The notes: generated by a model from the letters alone, not told the origin. DNA of 64,000 nt from Acidimicrobiales bacterium (GCA_036378675.1 DASUWA010000013.1:124001-188000), one strand, 5' to 3'; counted from the first letter of the stretch, positions 19,134-27,108 are shown. Translations and numbers: made by a program.

Positions 19134-19310
19134 TCAACAGCCTGGCTGGCCGTAATTCCCGCAGCAGTCCTGGCGATTTCGGATCTTGGTCAGGTTGTTC
19201 TGGATGGCCATGCGCAGCTTCGTGGCGAAGGGTGCTTCGTAGGTGCTCCAGTTCGACCTGGCCGCTCCGAGACTCGGCTTTGGCCTTGGATGAGGATCTG
19301 GTTCTGACAC
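19134..19310 (-). CDS. small Cys-rich protein ending CCGNYGQPGC
   Basis: A 58-residue protein from GTG 19310 to TGA 19134. It comprises a Pro/Lys-rich start, SNWSTYEAPFATKLR, an amphipathic helix (MAIQNNLTKIRNRQD) and the C-terminal CCGNYGQPGC. From memory, very small actinobacterial proteins with a CCGNxGxPGC tail are recurrent, which supports it as a real conserved gene. I do not know a function. The three closely spaced Cys could bind a metal or be modified. It lies 27 nt after the aldolase gene and is probably cotranscribed with it. The in-frame continuation past the UGA is His-rich (see the next gene). Confidence 0.7.
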   Translation of the reverse strand: MSEPDPHPRPKPSLGAARSNWSTYEAPFATKLRMAIQNNLTKIRNRQDCCGNYGQPGC

Positions 19311-19337
19311 GTCTCGAAGTCTACGAGCGCTCGAGGG

Positions 19338-20225
19338 CTAGGTTCTCGAGGCCTCGAAGATGCTCTGAATCGAGGTGTCGAGGGTCGCGTTGAACTCGGC
19401 GTCCGATTGCTGCGCCGTGAGGCCTTCGGTGAGGGCGCGAGAGAAGCTGGCGATCACACCGTGGTTGCGAGTCAGCCTGGCGTCGGCCTCCTCCCGCGTG
19501 TAACCACCGGAGAGAGCGACGACGCGCAGGACCTTGGGGTGGGCGACGAAGTCGGAGTAGAAGTCGTCAACGTCCGGTATCGAAAGTTTCAGCATCACCT
19601 GCTGGTCCGGAACCAATCCTTCGAGCTGCTCGAGGATTCGAGCCTTCAGCAGCTGCTCCGCTTCCGCCTTCTGGGGGCTGCGGATGTCGACCTCCGGTTC
19701 GATGATCGGGACCAGACCCGCGTTCAGTATCACCCGGGCGAGCTCGAATTGCTGGTCGACGATGGACTTGATGCCCGCGTCGTCGGCGAGCTTGATAAAC
19801 GACCGCATCTTTGTCCCGAACACGCCCTTCTGAACCGCGCGAGCTAGCAGCGGCTCGAGGTCGGGAATCGGCTTCATCACCTGCACGCCGTCCACTTCGT
19901 CCGCCAGCCCCTTGTCGACTTTGACGAACGGGACCACCCGCTTCACCGACCACAGGTAGTCGGCCGACCCTCGCCCCTCGATGTCGGAGTCCATTGTCCT
20001 CTCGAAGAGGATCGCCCCAAGGATCCGGTCGCCGTTGAATGCCGGGCTGGTGATGATCCGCGTCCGCATCTCGTGCATCAGCTCGAACATCTCCGCGTCG
20101 CCCGAGTAGGAGTCCTCGGGGATTCCGTACAGATCGAGCGCCTTCGGCGTGCTCCCGCCGCTCTGATCGAGCGCCGCGATGAACCCGTCGGCGCTCTTGA
20201 CCTTGTCGAACTGTTCCGCGTTCAT
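19338..20225 (-). CDS. fda: class I fructose-bisphosphate aldolase
   Basis: A 295-residue class I (Schiff-base) fructose-1,6-bisphosphate aldolase of the bacterial type. N-terminal ALDQSGGSTPKAL, FERTMD, VPFVKVDKGL, PIIEPEVDI and MLKLSIP are characteristic; the Lys of MLKL is the likely Schiff-base residue (inferred). It cleaves fructose bisphosphate to two triose phosphates in glycolysis and runs in reverse in gluconeogenesis. ATG 20225 has a TAGCCT -10 box (20233-20238) 7 nt upstream, so it may have its own leaderless promoter within the run that starts with the acyl-CoA ligase. Confidence 0.93.
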   Translation of the reverse strand: MNAEQFDKVKSADGFIAALDQSGGSTPKALDLYGIPEDSYSGDAEMFELMHEMRTRIITSPAFNGDRILGAILFERTMDSDIEGRGSADYLWSVKRVVPFVKVDKGLADEVDGVQVMKPIPDLEPLLARAVQKGVFGTKMRSFIKLADDAGIKSIVDQQFELARVILNAGLVPIIEPEVDIRSPQKAEAEQLLKARILEQLEGLVPDQQVMLKLSIPDVDDFYSDFVAHPKVLRVVALSGGYTREEADARLTRNHGVIASFSRALTEGLTAQQSDAEFNATLDTSIQSIFEASRT

Positions 20226-20258
20226 GCTCCCCAGGCTATTCCCACTGGGACCGCCGGG

Positions 20259-21836
20259 CTACACGGCCGGCTGCTCGTCGGCGATCTCCCGCAGCTTGTT
20301 CTTGAGGAGCTTGTCCAGCGTCCCGGTAGGGAACTCGTTCACGAAGTAGACCGCCCGGGGAACCTTGAAGTCCGCAAGGCTCTCCTCGCAGGCGGCGATT
20401 ACTTGCTGCTCCAGAACCGCATCGTCGGGTGCCCCTGGAGCCTTGATCACGAACGCGACCACTACCTGGCTGAGAAAGTCGTGCTGCTTGCCGACGACTG
20501 CCACCTGGCCGACACCGGGAACCCGGCCGACGGTTTCTTCCACCTGGCGGGCGGAGACGTTTTCGCCGCCGACCTTCAACAGGTCCTTGTCCCGCTCGCG
20601 ATAGAAGACGTTCCCGCCGGGGCCCTGGACAACGATGTCCCCTGTCTTGAACCACCCGTCCTCGAAGGCGGCGTCGTTGGCCTCCTGGTTGTCGAAGTAC
20701 TCCAGGAAGAGCTGAATGCCTCTCGTACCGCGGAGCCAGAGCTCACCGGGCTCGCCCTCGGAGCACAGCCTGCCGGTGTCTTTGTCCACTACTGCGATCT
20801 CGTAACCGTGGGCGACCCGGCCCATCGTGCCCGGCAGGTTCGGCTCGGACGGCTTGCCGTTTATTGCGTGGGTAACCGTCTCCGTCATGCCGTAGGCGGC
20901 GTAGACCGACAGGCCGAACTGGCGGTCCCAGTCCGGGACGATCGCGCCGAACACTCCAACGCGCAGGTCGGTCTCGGCGGGCCGGTCGGGCGATGCGAGT
21001 GCAGGTATGCAGAACGGCATAAGCGATATGTGGGTGATCCGCTGCCGGGCGACCACTTCCCAGAAGCGACTCGTGGACCACTTCGGCATCAGGACCGCGG
21101 TGGCACCGACGCCGAGCACCGAGAAGAACGACCAACTCTGGGCATTCACATGGAAAAAGGGGAGGTAGATGAGGTACCGGTCGTCCGGGCCGATGTCGAT
21201 GTTGCGCGACCCCAGCCTGCTCGCCCAGATCGCGTTGGCATGCGTGTGCACCACGGCCTTCGGGCGATTCGTAGTACCGGACGTGAACATGATCCCGAAC
21301 GGAAGCATCGGCTCCGGTGCCCGACCGGTAAACGGCTCCTCGGCGAAGATCGAGTCGAACCGGTCGTCGGCCCGGTCATCAGTTACTGGGTCGCCGGTAA
21401 CGACCATCCACTTCAGGCCGGGACCAGCCTCGGCAACCAATGATGCGTAAGCGGGTTCGGTGACGGCCGCCACGCAATCGGCCTTCTCGATGAAGAAGCG
21501 GATCTCCGCGGCGACCGACTTGGTGTTGGTTGTGACGGCCACCGCGCCCGCGACTGTGCAGGCGAGCCAGGAGATCACGAACTCCGGACTGTTGTCGGCG
21601 TGGATCAGGACCCGGTCGCCTTTGGTGATGCCCCGGCGTTCGAGGCCGGCCGCGAAGCGCCACACCTGGTCGTGCATCTCCCGGTAGGTCCACTGCCGTA
21701 CCGGGCCTCCTGGGGGGTCCCAGATCAACGCCGGATGGTCAGGGCGACGATCCGCCCAGTAGGAGAGCAGCCACGGCAGATCCTGGCCGTGGGTCTGGAG
21801 GTCGAGCACTGCGGCCTGCTGGAGTCGCGTGGGCAT
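20259..21836 (-). CDS. AMP-dependent acyl-CoA synthetase/ligase
   Basis: A 525-residue adenylate-forming ligase. The P-loop is FTSGTTNRPKAVVHTH (the usual Gly before xPK is Asn), followed by the AYGMTETV motif near residue 310 and WFKTGDIV near 395. GGENVSARQVEE begins the C-terminal domain, and the terminal Lys region reads FPTGTLDKLLK. It resembles crotonobetaine/carnitine-CoA or medium-chain acyl-CoA ligases, which activate a carboxylic acid as the acyl-AMP and then the CoA thioester. It is the first gene of the minus-strand run to DUF2505, with 33 nt to the aldolase. Confidence 0.9.
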   Translation of the reverse strand: MPTRLQQAAVLDLQTHGQDLPWLLSYWADRRPDHPALIWDPPGGPVRQWTYREMHDQVWRFAAGLERRGITKGDRVLIHADNSPEFVISWLACTVAGAVAVTTNTKSVAAEIRFFIEKADCVAAVTEPAYASLVAEAGPGLKWMVVTGDPVTDDRADDRFDSIFAEEPFTGRAPEPMLPFGIMFTSGTTNRPKAVVHTHANAIWASRLGSRNIDIGPDDRYLIYLPFFHVNAQSWSFFSVLGVGATAVLMPKWSTSRFWEVVARQRITHISLMPFCIPALASPDRPAETDLRVGVFGAIVPDWDRQFGLSVYAAYGMTETVTHAINGKPSEPNLPGTMGRVAHGYEIAVVDKDTGRLCSEGEPGELWLRGTRGIQLFLEYFDNQEANDAAFEDGWFKTGDIVVQGPGGNVFYRERDKDLLKVGGENVSARQVEETVGRVPGVGQVAVVGKQHDFLSQVVVAFVIKAPGAPDDAVLEQQVIAACEESLADFKVPRAVYFVNEFPTGTLDKLLKNKLREIADEQPAV

Positions 21837-21956
21837 TCCTATCTGTTCCCCCTGGGGTTAGCTGGGCTAACGGACTGTACCAACCCACGAGTCATCCAGA
21901 TCCTTGGCGGTCTCCGAATACAGGCAGCTAACGCACCCCGATCAGAGAGGTCCACG

Positions 21957-22364
21957 ATGTCGATTTTCCGCCTACTCCCAGCCTGGTTCCATGCCATCGC
22001 CGACTACGCAGTCGCCGCCGCGTTGATCATCGTCGCCGCCGTCGCCGGCGGTTCGGGGAAGGCCGTCGGAGCCGGCGTCGTCATCGGAGCGGTCGTGCTC
22101 GTGGTGAGCATGCTGACCCGCTACCCGCTGGGAGTGTTCAAGGTGCTCCCGTTTACCGTGCACTCGGCTGGCGACTACCTCGCGGCGACGCTTCTGGTCG
22201 TTTCCCCGTTCGCGCTGAACTTCAACAACTCCGACACCGGACTGACCGTGTTCTACATCGTCGCCGGAGCGGCTGTCCTCGCGGTCAGCCTGATCACCAA
22301 CTATCAGTACAGCCCGAAGCGGTCGTGGACTAGTGCCGGGATGGCCGAGCCACAGGCAGCGTGA
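21957..22364 (+). CDS. four-helix membrane protein (SPW-repeat-like)
   Basis: A 135-residue integral membrane protein with four hydrophobic segments at about 13-32, 36-52, 65-84 and 95-115. The arrangement LPAWFHAIADY, then TVHSAGDYLAATLLVVSPFALNF, resembles a two-unit SPW-repeat protein, in which each unit pairs a conserved loop with two helices. Its function is unknown. ATG 21957 has GAGAGG 7 nt upstream, and the longer frame overlapping the ligase is a shadow. It stands alone, divergent from the ligase and upstream of the ECF sigma gene. Confidence 0.7.
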   Translation: MSIFRLLPAWFHAIADYAVAAALIIVAAVAGGSGKAVGAGVVIGAVVLVVSMLTRYPLGVFKVLPFTVHSAGDYLAATLLVVSPFALNFNNSDTGLTVFYIVAGAAVLAVSLITNYQYSPKRSWTSAGMAEPQAA

Positions 22365-22440
22365 CCGAGAGTCTCAAAACGACGTCGTGCCCGCCCCACG
22401 GGGGGCGGGCACCGGCGCGCTGCACTTTCGGCCCGAACTT

Positions 22441-22468
22441 CACTCGCAACCCCTTTTCCACTCGTAAC
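22441..22468 (+). promoter_or_regulatory. direct repeat upstream of ECF sigma gene
   Basis: CACTCGCAAC (22441-22450) and CACTCGTAAC (22459-22468) are near-identical decamers spaced 18 nt start to start, just before the sigma gene. The second overlaps a TAACGT -10-like hexamer (22465-22470). They could be an ECF promoter or activator sites. Confidence 0.35.
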
Positions 22469-22479
22469 GTTTGAATTCA

Positions 22480-23061
22480 GTGGCCAGATCGGAGGTGCAC
22501 GATGCTGGGGATGCCGCACTCATCGTCGCTATTGCACGCTGGAGGGAAGACGCCCTCGCCGAGGTCTACCGCCGCCACGGGGGGGCGGTATACGGGCTGG
22601 CGCGAAGAGTGCTGAACGACGACGCCCGGGCAGAAGAAGTCGTCCAAGAAGTGTTCGTGCGGATCTGGCACGAACCGGAGCGCTTCGATCCCGAGAAGGG
22701 ATCCCTGCGGTCATTCCTTCTCGCAGACGCGCACGGGCGGGCCGTCGACCAGGTCCGATCCGAAACCTCGCGCCGCAGGAGGGAGGAGCAAGACGCCCGC
22801 CGGACCGCAACGTCGGGCTACGACCTAGAGCTGGAGGTGTGGGACCTCACCCTCGCCGAGCACGTCAAGACCGCGCTCGGTGAGCTCCCCGTCGACGAGC
22901 GCCGTCCTATCGAGCTCGCCTACTTCGGCGGGCACACTTACCGAGAAGTAGCGACATTGCTGGGCGAGCCCGAGGGAACCGTGAAGAGCCGCATACGTGC
23001 AGGCCTCCGCCGACTCCAGGTCAGCCTGTCTGGCGTCAACCCGACCGGAGCAGAACCGTGA
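22480..23061 (+). CDS. ECF RNA polymerase sigma factor (SigK-like)
   Basis: A group IV sigma factor of about 193 residues. Region 2 spans LAEVYRRHGGAVYGLARRVL, EEVVQEVFVRIW and SLRSFLLADAHGRAVDQVR. Region 4 holds YREVATLLGEPEGTVKSRIRAGLRRLQ. It resembles actinobacterial SigK-type factors and is followed by an RskA-like anti-sigma gene with overlapping stop and start (TGATG). Start candidates are TTG 22471, GTG 22480 and GTG 22495. GTG 22480 fits best with a TAACGT box 9 nt upstream. Likely targets include the downstream Tat and DUF4331 genes. Confidence 0.9.
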   Translation: MARSEVHDAGDAALIVAIARWREDALAEVYRRHGGAVYGLARRVLNDDARAEEVVQEVFVRIWHEPERFDPEKGSLRSFLLADAHGRAVDQVRSETSRRRREEQDARRTATSGYDLELEVWDLTLAEHVKTALGELPVDERRPIELAYFGGHTYREVATLLGEPEGTVKSRIRAGLRRLQVSLSGVNPTGAEP

Positions 23062-23816
23062 TGACCCATGGCGAGGTCCAGTCGCTGCTCGGGGCCTACG
23101 CCCTGGACGCAGTTGATCCCGGCGAAGCCGCGGTCATCGAAGAGCACCTCTCGGAATGCCCGCGATGCCGAGCAGAGATCTCCGGGTACCGGGAGACCGC
23201 GGCTCTGCTCGGGAACCTGGGCGGTGATGCTCCACCGGACGTATGGGATCGCCTGGCTTCGGAGCTCGCATTCGAACGAAGTCAAGTGGAAAGAGCGCCG
23301 TCGCCGATGAAGGCGCCGAAGGTGCTCCAGTTCAGGCAGAGAAGCCAGACGTCCCTGCCGGTGATCGCCGCGATGGTCGCAGCGGCCGCTGTCATCATCG
23401 GGCTGCTCGGCGTGTCGACCATCCGGTTGCAACACCGCGTCGACAACCTTCGCAACGCAGTGAGCGCCGGCGGGCTCCAGCAGGCCGCCGCGGCCGCGGC
23501 GCTCGATCCGAACCACACGACTGTCCTGCTCGCGTCGGCGGACGGGCGACTCAACGCGCAGGTCGTCATCCAGCCCGACGGCAACGCGTACTGGGTCAGG
23601 AGCGACCTTCCCCGGATCGACGCGCGGCACACCTACCAGATGTGGGGACTTTCGAACGGGCAGATCGTTTCGCTCGGTTTGCTCGGCTCCGCCCCTCGCC
23701 TCGTCGCGTTTCGTGTTGAGCCGGGAGTGTCCCGGCTCATGGTGACGGCCGAACAGCAAGGCGGTCGAACCGCTCCGAGCACGGCGGCACTGATCCAGGG
23801 GGAACGCCCGACCTGA
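23061..23816 (+). CDS. RskA-like anti-sigma factor
   Basis: A single-pass membrane anti-sigma factor of about 251 residues. The N-terminal zinc-binding anti-sigma domain has HLSECPRC (HxxxCxxC). A transmembrane helix LPVIAAMVAAAAVIIGLLG lies near residue 95, followed by a short coiled region. The extracytoplasmic domain with YWVRSDLPRIDARHTYQMWGL and SLGLLGS is typical of anti-sigma-K (RskA). It should sequester the ECF factor until regulated proteolysis. ATG 23061 overlaps the sigma stop by one base; GTG 23058 is the alternative. Confidence 0.88.
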   Translation: MTHGEVQSLLGAYALDAVDPGEAAVIEEHLSECPRCRAEISGYRETAALLGNLGGDAPPDVWDRLASELAFERSQVERAPSPMKAPKVLQFRQRSQTSLPVIAAMVAAAAVIIGLLGVSTIRLQHRVDNLRNAVSAGGLQQAAAAAALDPNHTTVLLASADGRLNAQVVIQPDGNAYWVRSDLPRIDARHTYQMWGLSNGQIVSLGLLGSAPRLVAFRVEPGVSRLMVTAEQQGGRTAPSTAALIQGERPT

Positions 23817-23880
23817 TCTTCATCCAGAACTGAGGTGGCACCGAACAAGTGACGAGCAGCGAACGTGGGAGAAGGGGAGC

Positions 23881-24177
23881 ATGCCAGGTCTAAGCAGACG
23901 ATCGTTCTTGACCAAGAGCTCACTTGTACTAGCTGCGGGCAGCGTGGCTACCGCGGTACCCGGTCTCGGCTCGATACTCGAGGCGGCACCCGCCGAGGCC
24001 CCCGAGATCGAGGGGGCGGCAAGCGAGGGTGAGGCGGCCGCAGGCGAGCTCACCGGGCCATTTGTGGCCCACATCACCGATCTCCGATCGGGTGAGATCA
24101 GCTTCTACGAAGGCGAGCGCCAGGTGATCCTCAAGGACCCGGGGCTGGCAGCCCGCCTGTACCGAGCCTCTCGTTGA
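23881..24177 (+). CDS. small Tat-exported protein
   Basis: A 98-residue protein with a twin-arginine signal, SRRSFLTKSSLVLAAGS, followed by an Ala/Glu-rich linker. The short C-terminal unit GPFVAHITDLRSGEISFYEGERQVILKDPGLAARLYRA is two Greek-key-like strands and a terminal helix. Tat export implies folding, or cofactor or partner binding, before export. It sits between the RskA-like anti-sigma gene and the DUF4331 gene and may be in the same sigma regulon. The molecular function is not known. The start is ATG 23881 after GGGGAGC. Confidence 0.8.
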   Translation: MPGLSRRSFLTKSSLVLAAGSVATAVPGLGSILEAAPAEAPEIEGAASEGEAAAGELTGPFVAHITDLRSGEISFYEGERQVILKDPGLAARLYRASR

Positions 24178-24262
24178 GAGCTCACTAGCACTGGCTCATT
24201 GGCGCTCATGAGTGCAACCAAGCGCTCGAGCAACGAACCGCTCAAGTAAGGAGAACACACCG

Positions 24263-25702
24263 ATGTCATCGCATCGTGAAGCACCTGAGATCTCGAAGGA
24301 TCCTGTTGCGGACAGCACCGACCTGTACGCGTTCGTCAGCCCAGACGTTCCCGACACAGTGACACTCATCGCGAACTACATTCCCCTCGAGGGACCCGAT
24401 GGTGGGCCGAACTTCTTCGAGTTCGGGGACGACGTGCTGTATGCGATCCACGTCGACAACGACGGCGACGGTGACGCGGACATCACCTACGAGTTCCGTT
24501 TCGACACTGACCTCACTCCCGCCGCGTCGAGCTTCTTTCTTTACAACACAGGTCCGATCACTTCCCTGCCGAGCGCGGCTTGGAGTCGTCCGCAGACGTT
24601 CACCCTCACCGAGGTACGGCACGGTGAAGCCAGGGTGCTCGGCAGTCACCTTCTCGTACCTCCGTGCAACATCGGGCCTCTTTCAACACCCGATTATCCG
24701 GCGCTGGTGACGGCCGCGCTCGCGCACAACAAGTCGGTCACCGGCCTCAACGTGTTCGCCGGCCAACGCGCAGAAGGCTTCTACGTAGATCTGGGGGCCG
24801 TCTTCGATCTTGGGGACATCCGGCCTTTCGAAGCGGCCCACGCCCTTAGCTCCCTCGCCGCGATGCCCGGCGTGAACTCAACCGACATGGTTAACGTCCA
24901 CTCGCTCGCGATCCAGGTTCCTATCCGTCGGCTCACACACGACGGCGCGAAGCCTTCCGGGCCGGCTGATCCCAGAGCGGCCATCGGCGTTTGGACGACC
25001 GCGAGCCGGCAGAAGATCCGCGGGATAGACGAGGACAGCGGCACCTTCTTCAATGCGGGTCCGTTCCGGCAGGTGTCCAGACTGGGGAATCCGCTGGTGA
25101 ACGAGTTGCTGATTCCCTTGGCGAAGAAGGACTACTGGAACACGCAACCGCCGAGCAACGACGCTCAGTTTGCCGAGTTCGTGACCAGCCCGGGCCTCGC
25201 TGCCCTGCTGCCCTCCCTGTACCCCGGGGTGTTTCCGAACCTGGGTGCCTACAAAAAGCCTCGCCTCGACCTCGCCGCGATCCTGATGACCGGCATCCCA
25301 GGCGGGATCGTGCCCAACTTTCAGACTTTCACCGGTGCGACCCAGGCGGACCTGTTGCGGCTGAACATGGCGATCCCACCGACGATCCACAATCCGAGTT
25401 GCCTCGGGGTGCTCGGGGGCGACCTGGCTGGGTTCCCCAACGGCCGGCGGGTCTTCGACGATGTTGCGACCATCGAGCTGCGAGCAGTTGCCGGGGCGAG
25501 CATCCCTCTTGTCGATGGCAGCTTCGTCCCGGACGGCGTGATCAAGCTGGTGCCCGGCGCCGGTGGCCTGCAGTTCGGGTTGATAACCGGGCCCAACGAC
25601 GTCCGCGCCAACAACACCGAGAACTACCTACCGGCGTTCCCCTATCTCGGAACGCCGCACAGCGGTTACAACGCGCACACTGCCGACGCTCTGACCGGAT
25701 AG
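24263..25702 (+). CDS. DUF4331 family protein
   Basis: A 479-residue DUF4331 protein beginning MSSHREAPEISKDPVADSTDLYAF, the family signature, with DNDGDGDADITYEFRF (a calcium-binding-like acidic loop) near residue 70. There is no signal peptide in this reading, although many family members are exported. The ribosome binding site AAGGAG (24248-24253) fixes ATG 24263 rather than the longer frame. The family often sits with ECF sigma/anti-sigma genes and other surface proteins; its biochemical role is unknown. It follows the small Tat protein by 85 nt and is followed in 7 nt by a small beta-sandwich-like protein. Confidence 0.88.
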   Translation: MSSHREAPEISKDPVADSTDLYAFVSPDVPDTVTLIANYIPLEGPDGGPNFFEFGDDVLYAIHVDNDGDGDADITYEFRFDTDLTPAASSFFLYNTGPITSLPSAAWSRPQTFTLTEVRHGEARVLGSHLLVPPCNIGPLSTPDYPALVTAALAHNKSVTGLNVFAGQRAEGFYVDLGAVFDLGDIRPFEAAHALSSLAAMPGVNSTDMVNVHSLAIQVPIRRLTHDGAKPSGPADPRAAIGVWTTASRQKIRGIDEDSGTFFNAGPFRQVSRLGNPLVNELLIPLAKKDYWNTQPPSNDAQFAEFVTSPGLAALLPSLYPGVFPNLGAYKKPRLDLAAILMTGIPGGIVPNFQTFTGATQADLLRLNMAIPPTIHNPSCLGVLGGDLAGFPNGRRVFDDVATIELRAVAGASIPLVDGSFVPDGVIKLVPGAGGLQFGLITGPNDVRANNTENYLPAFPYLGTPHSGYNAHTADALTG

Positions 25703-25709
25703 ATCGAAG

Positions 25710-26033
25710 ATGTCGGACCCTGAACCGGCGCGAGGTAGCGGTCCTGCGGTTCTCGAGCTAGGCGAGCAAATCGGTGCCGCCGTGATTTATACAAAAGGGG
25801 TGCACGACGGCGCTGAGTTGGAGATCAAACCGCACGCGTCGGAATGGAACGGTCAGCACACCGCGATCCGGCGACGTCGCGGCAATAGGGACGGTCGCGA
25901 AGTATACGCAGCCCTGTTTTTCGGCCTTCAAGCAGGGAGTTACGACGTCCGCCTGCGGGGAAATACCTCCATGCCGGCACTGGCCATCGATGTCGTCGGG
26001 GGCGAGGTTACGGAGGAGCACCTGACCGCTTAG
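25710..26033 (+). CDS. small beta-rich protein downstream of DUF4331
   Basis: A 107-residue protein. Its pattern is VLELGEQIGAAVIYT, ELEIKPHASEWNGQHTAIRRRR, YAALFFGLQAGSYDVRL and AIDVVGGEVTEEHL. It matches, from memory, a recurrent actinobacterial small domain resembling a carboxypeptidase-regulatory or transthyretin-like beta sandwich. There is no signal peptide. Its start lies 7 nt after the DUF4331 stop, so it is cotranscribed and probably functions with it. The exact role is unknown. Confidence 0.72.
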   Translation: MSDPEPARGSGPAVLELGEQIGAAVIYTKGVHDGAELEIKPHASEWNGQHTAIRRRRGNRDGREVYAALFFGLQAGSYDVRLRGNTSMPALAIDVVGGEVTEEHLTA

Positions 26034-26226
26034 GGCGGTATTGCGCGTCAGAGACTAACGCCGGTTCCGCGCAAATCGCGGACATGTGAGCGAACTCATT
26101 CGTTCGTAATGAGGCCTAGTGACAAAGTCATTTCGACTAATGGACACAGTCACTGGTCCTATTGCAGCTGGCGCGCGACCGTAGATATTGGCGCGCTTCC
26201 CGGGCGTGCCAGAAGGGCGATTTCGA
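26034..26226. other. intergenic region before the surface-protein gene
   Basis: No gene is seen. An inverted repeat CTCATT / AATGAG with a 7-nt spacer (about 26094-26112) and two copies of GGCGCGC (about 26169 and 26190) are visible. The region is less GC-rich than its neighbours and probably holds the promoter of the surface-protein gene. Confidence 0.4.
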
Positions 26227-27000
26227 ATGAAAAGGAACTTGAGGGCTTTGGCCCTTATCTTTGTCGTATTCGCCGCGTTTTCGTTCACTGGTGCCTCGAT
26301 CGCTTCCGCGGAAGGGCATCACACCGCCACGGCGAACGGCCAATCGAATGGGCATGGGCGTGACAGCACCACGACCGCTCCACAAGCAGGTACGACCCAA
26401 GCGAGCAATAACCAGCCTCAGCCGTATTCGAACGCAGACCTGACTGGTAACGGAGCCAACCCCGGTTCGCCCGGGAATCCAAAGGTCTACATATCCACTC
26501 GTGACGGAAGCCCGTCGCTGAACGGCAATGGCAACGGCAGGTCAGTTGGCAAACCTTGCGCCGGCTGCGTGGGCAAAGCCGACAACAAGACTCCCCCTGG
26601 GCAGCAGCCCGGAGGCAGCGACCACAATGCCGGCTATGAATGCGACCGAAATCACGGCATCGGCCAGAGCAACCCGGCACACACCGGCTGCACGACCACG
26701 ACGTCCGTTCAAACGACCACCACTGTTCAGACGACCACGACCGAGCCACCCACCACGGTCGCAACCACCAACCCTCCCGGCACGACGACGGGGGGTGCCG
26801 GTCTCACCGGTTCAAGCGAACCGTCACATGGCCGCCCGACCGCTGCTACGGGTCACAACGGATCGCTGGCCTTCACCGGCTTCGACTCACGTTGGTTGGC
26901 CCTCGGTTCGCTCGCCTTGGTGGCGGCAGGGCTGCTGCTTTACTTCGCGAGCCGGGTACCCCCTTTGAACGGAAGGAGCCGCCGCAACCCCGGTACCTAG
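26227..27000 (+). CDS. LAFTG cell-wall-anchored surface protein
   Basis: A 257-residue exported protein. The signal peptide is MKRNLRALALIFVVFAAFSF with cleavage near ASA. The low-complexity Gly/Asn/Thr-rich body includes GKPCAGCVGKAD and a GYECDRNHGIG...NPAHTGC motif that I recall as recurrent in actinobacterial surface proteins. A Thr/Pro stalk (TTTT repeats) follows. The C-terminal sorting signal is LAFTG, a hydrophobic helix and SRRN. LAxTG is the pattern used by class E sortases, although no sortase is in the window. ATG 26227 has AAGGGCG upstream. Four Cys could form disulfides. Function beyond display is unknown. Confidence 0.8.
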   Translation: MKRNLRALALIFVVFAAFSFTGASIASAEGHHTATANGQSNGHGRDSTTTAPQAGTTQASNNQPQPYSNADLTGNGANPGSPGNPKVYISTRDGSPSLNGNGNGRSVGKPCAGCVGKADNKTPPGQQPGGSDHNAGYECDRNHGIGQSNPAHTGCTTTTSVQTTTTVQTTTTEPPTTVATTNPPGTTTGGAGLTGSSEPSHGRPTAATGHNGSLAFTGFDSRWLALGSLALVAAGLLLYFASRVPPLNGRSRRNPGT

Positions 27001-27102
27001 CCTGTTGACCAGACCGTGATGGTATAAAGAGTGCGCGGGAGGAGATAGCTGAAAGGTTCTCCGAGTACGCCGAGCGCTACGGGGTCGCATAACGCACTGG
27101 AA

Positions 27103-27108
27103 TAGGCT
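27103..27108 (+). promoter_or_regulatory. -10 box of the redoxin fusion gene
   Basis: TAGGCT ends 8 nt before ATG 27117, consistent with a leaderless transcript. The intervening GGCGGGG is not a good Shine-Dalgarno sequence. Confidence 0.4.

Noticed and set aside
19008-19307. 99-residue plus-strand ORF rich in Val and Met
   Set aside because: It is the antisense of the His-rich frame; GTG-rich runs come from His/Asp codons on the other strand, and there is no ribosome binding site.
20073-21443. 456-residue plus-strand ORF
   Set aside because: Antisense to the aldolase and acyl-CoA ligase, both conserved; Arg/Val-rich composition is typical of a shadow.
26227-27000. collagen- or mucin-like repeat protein
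   Set aside because: Gly/Asn and Thr runs are low complexity without a Gly-X-Y period; the sorting signal explains it better.
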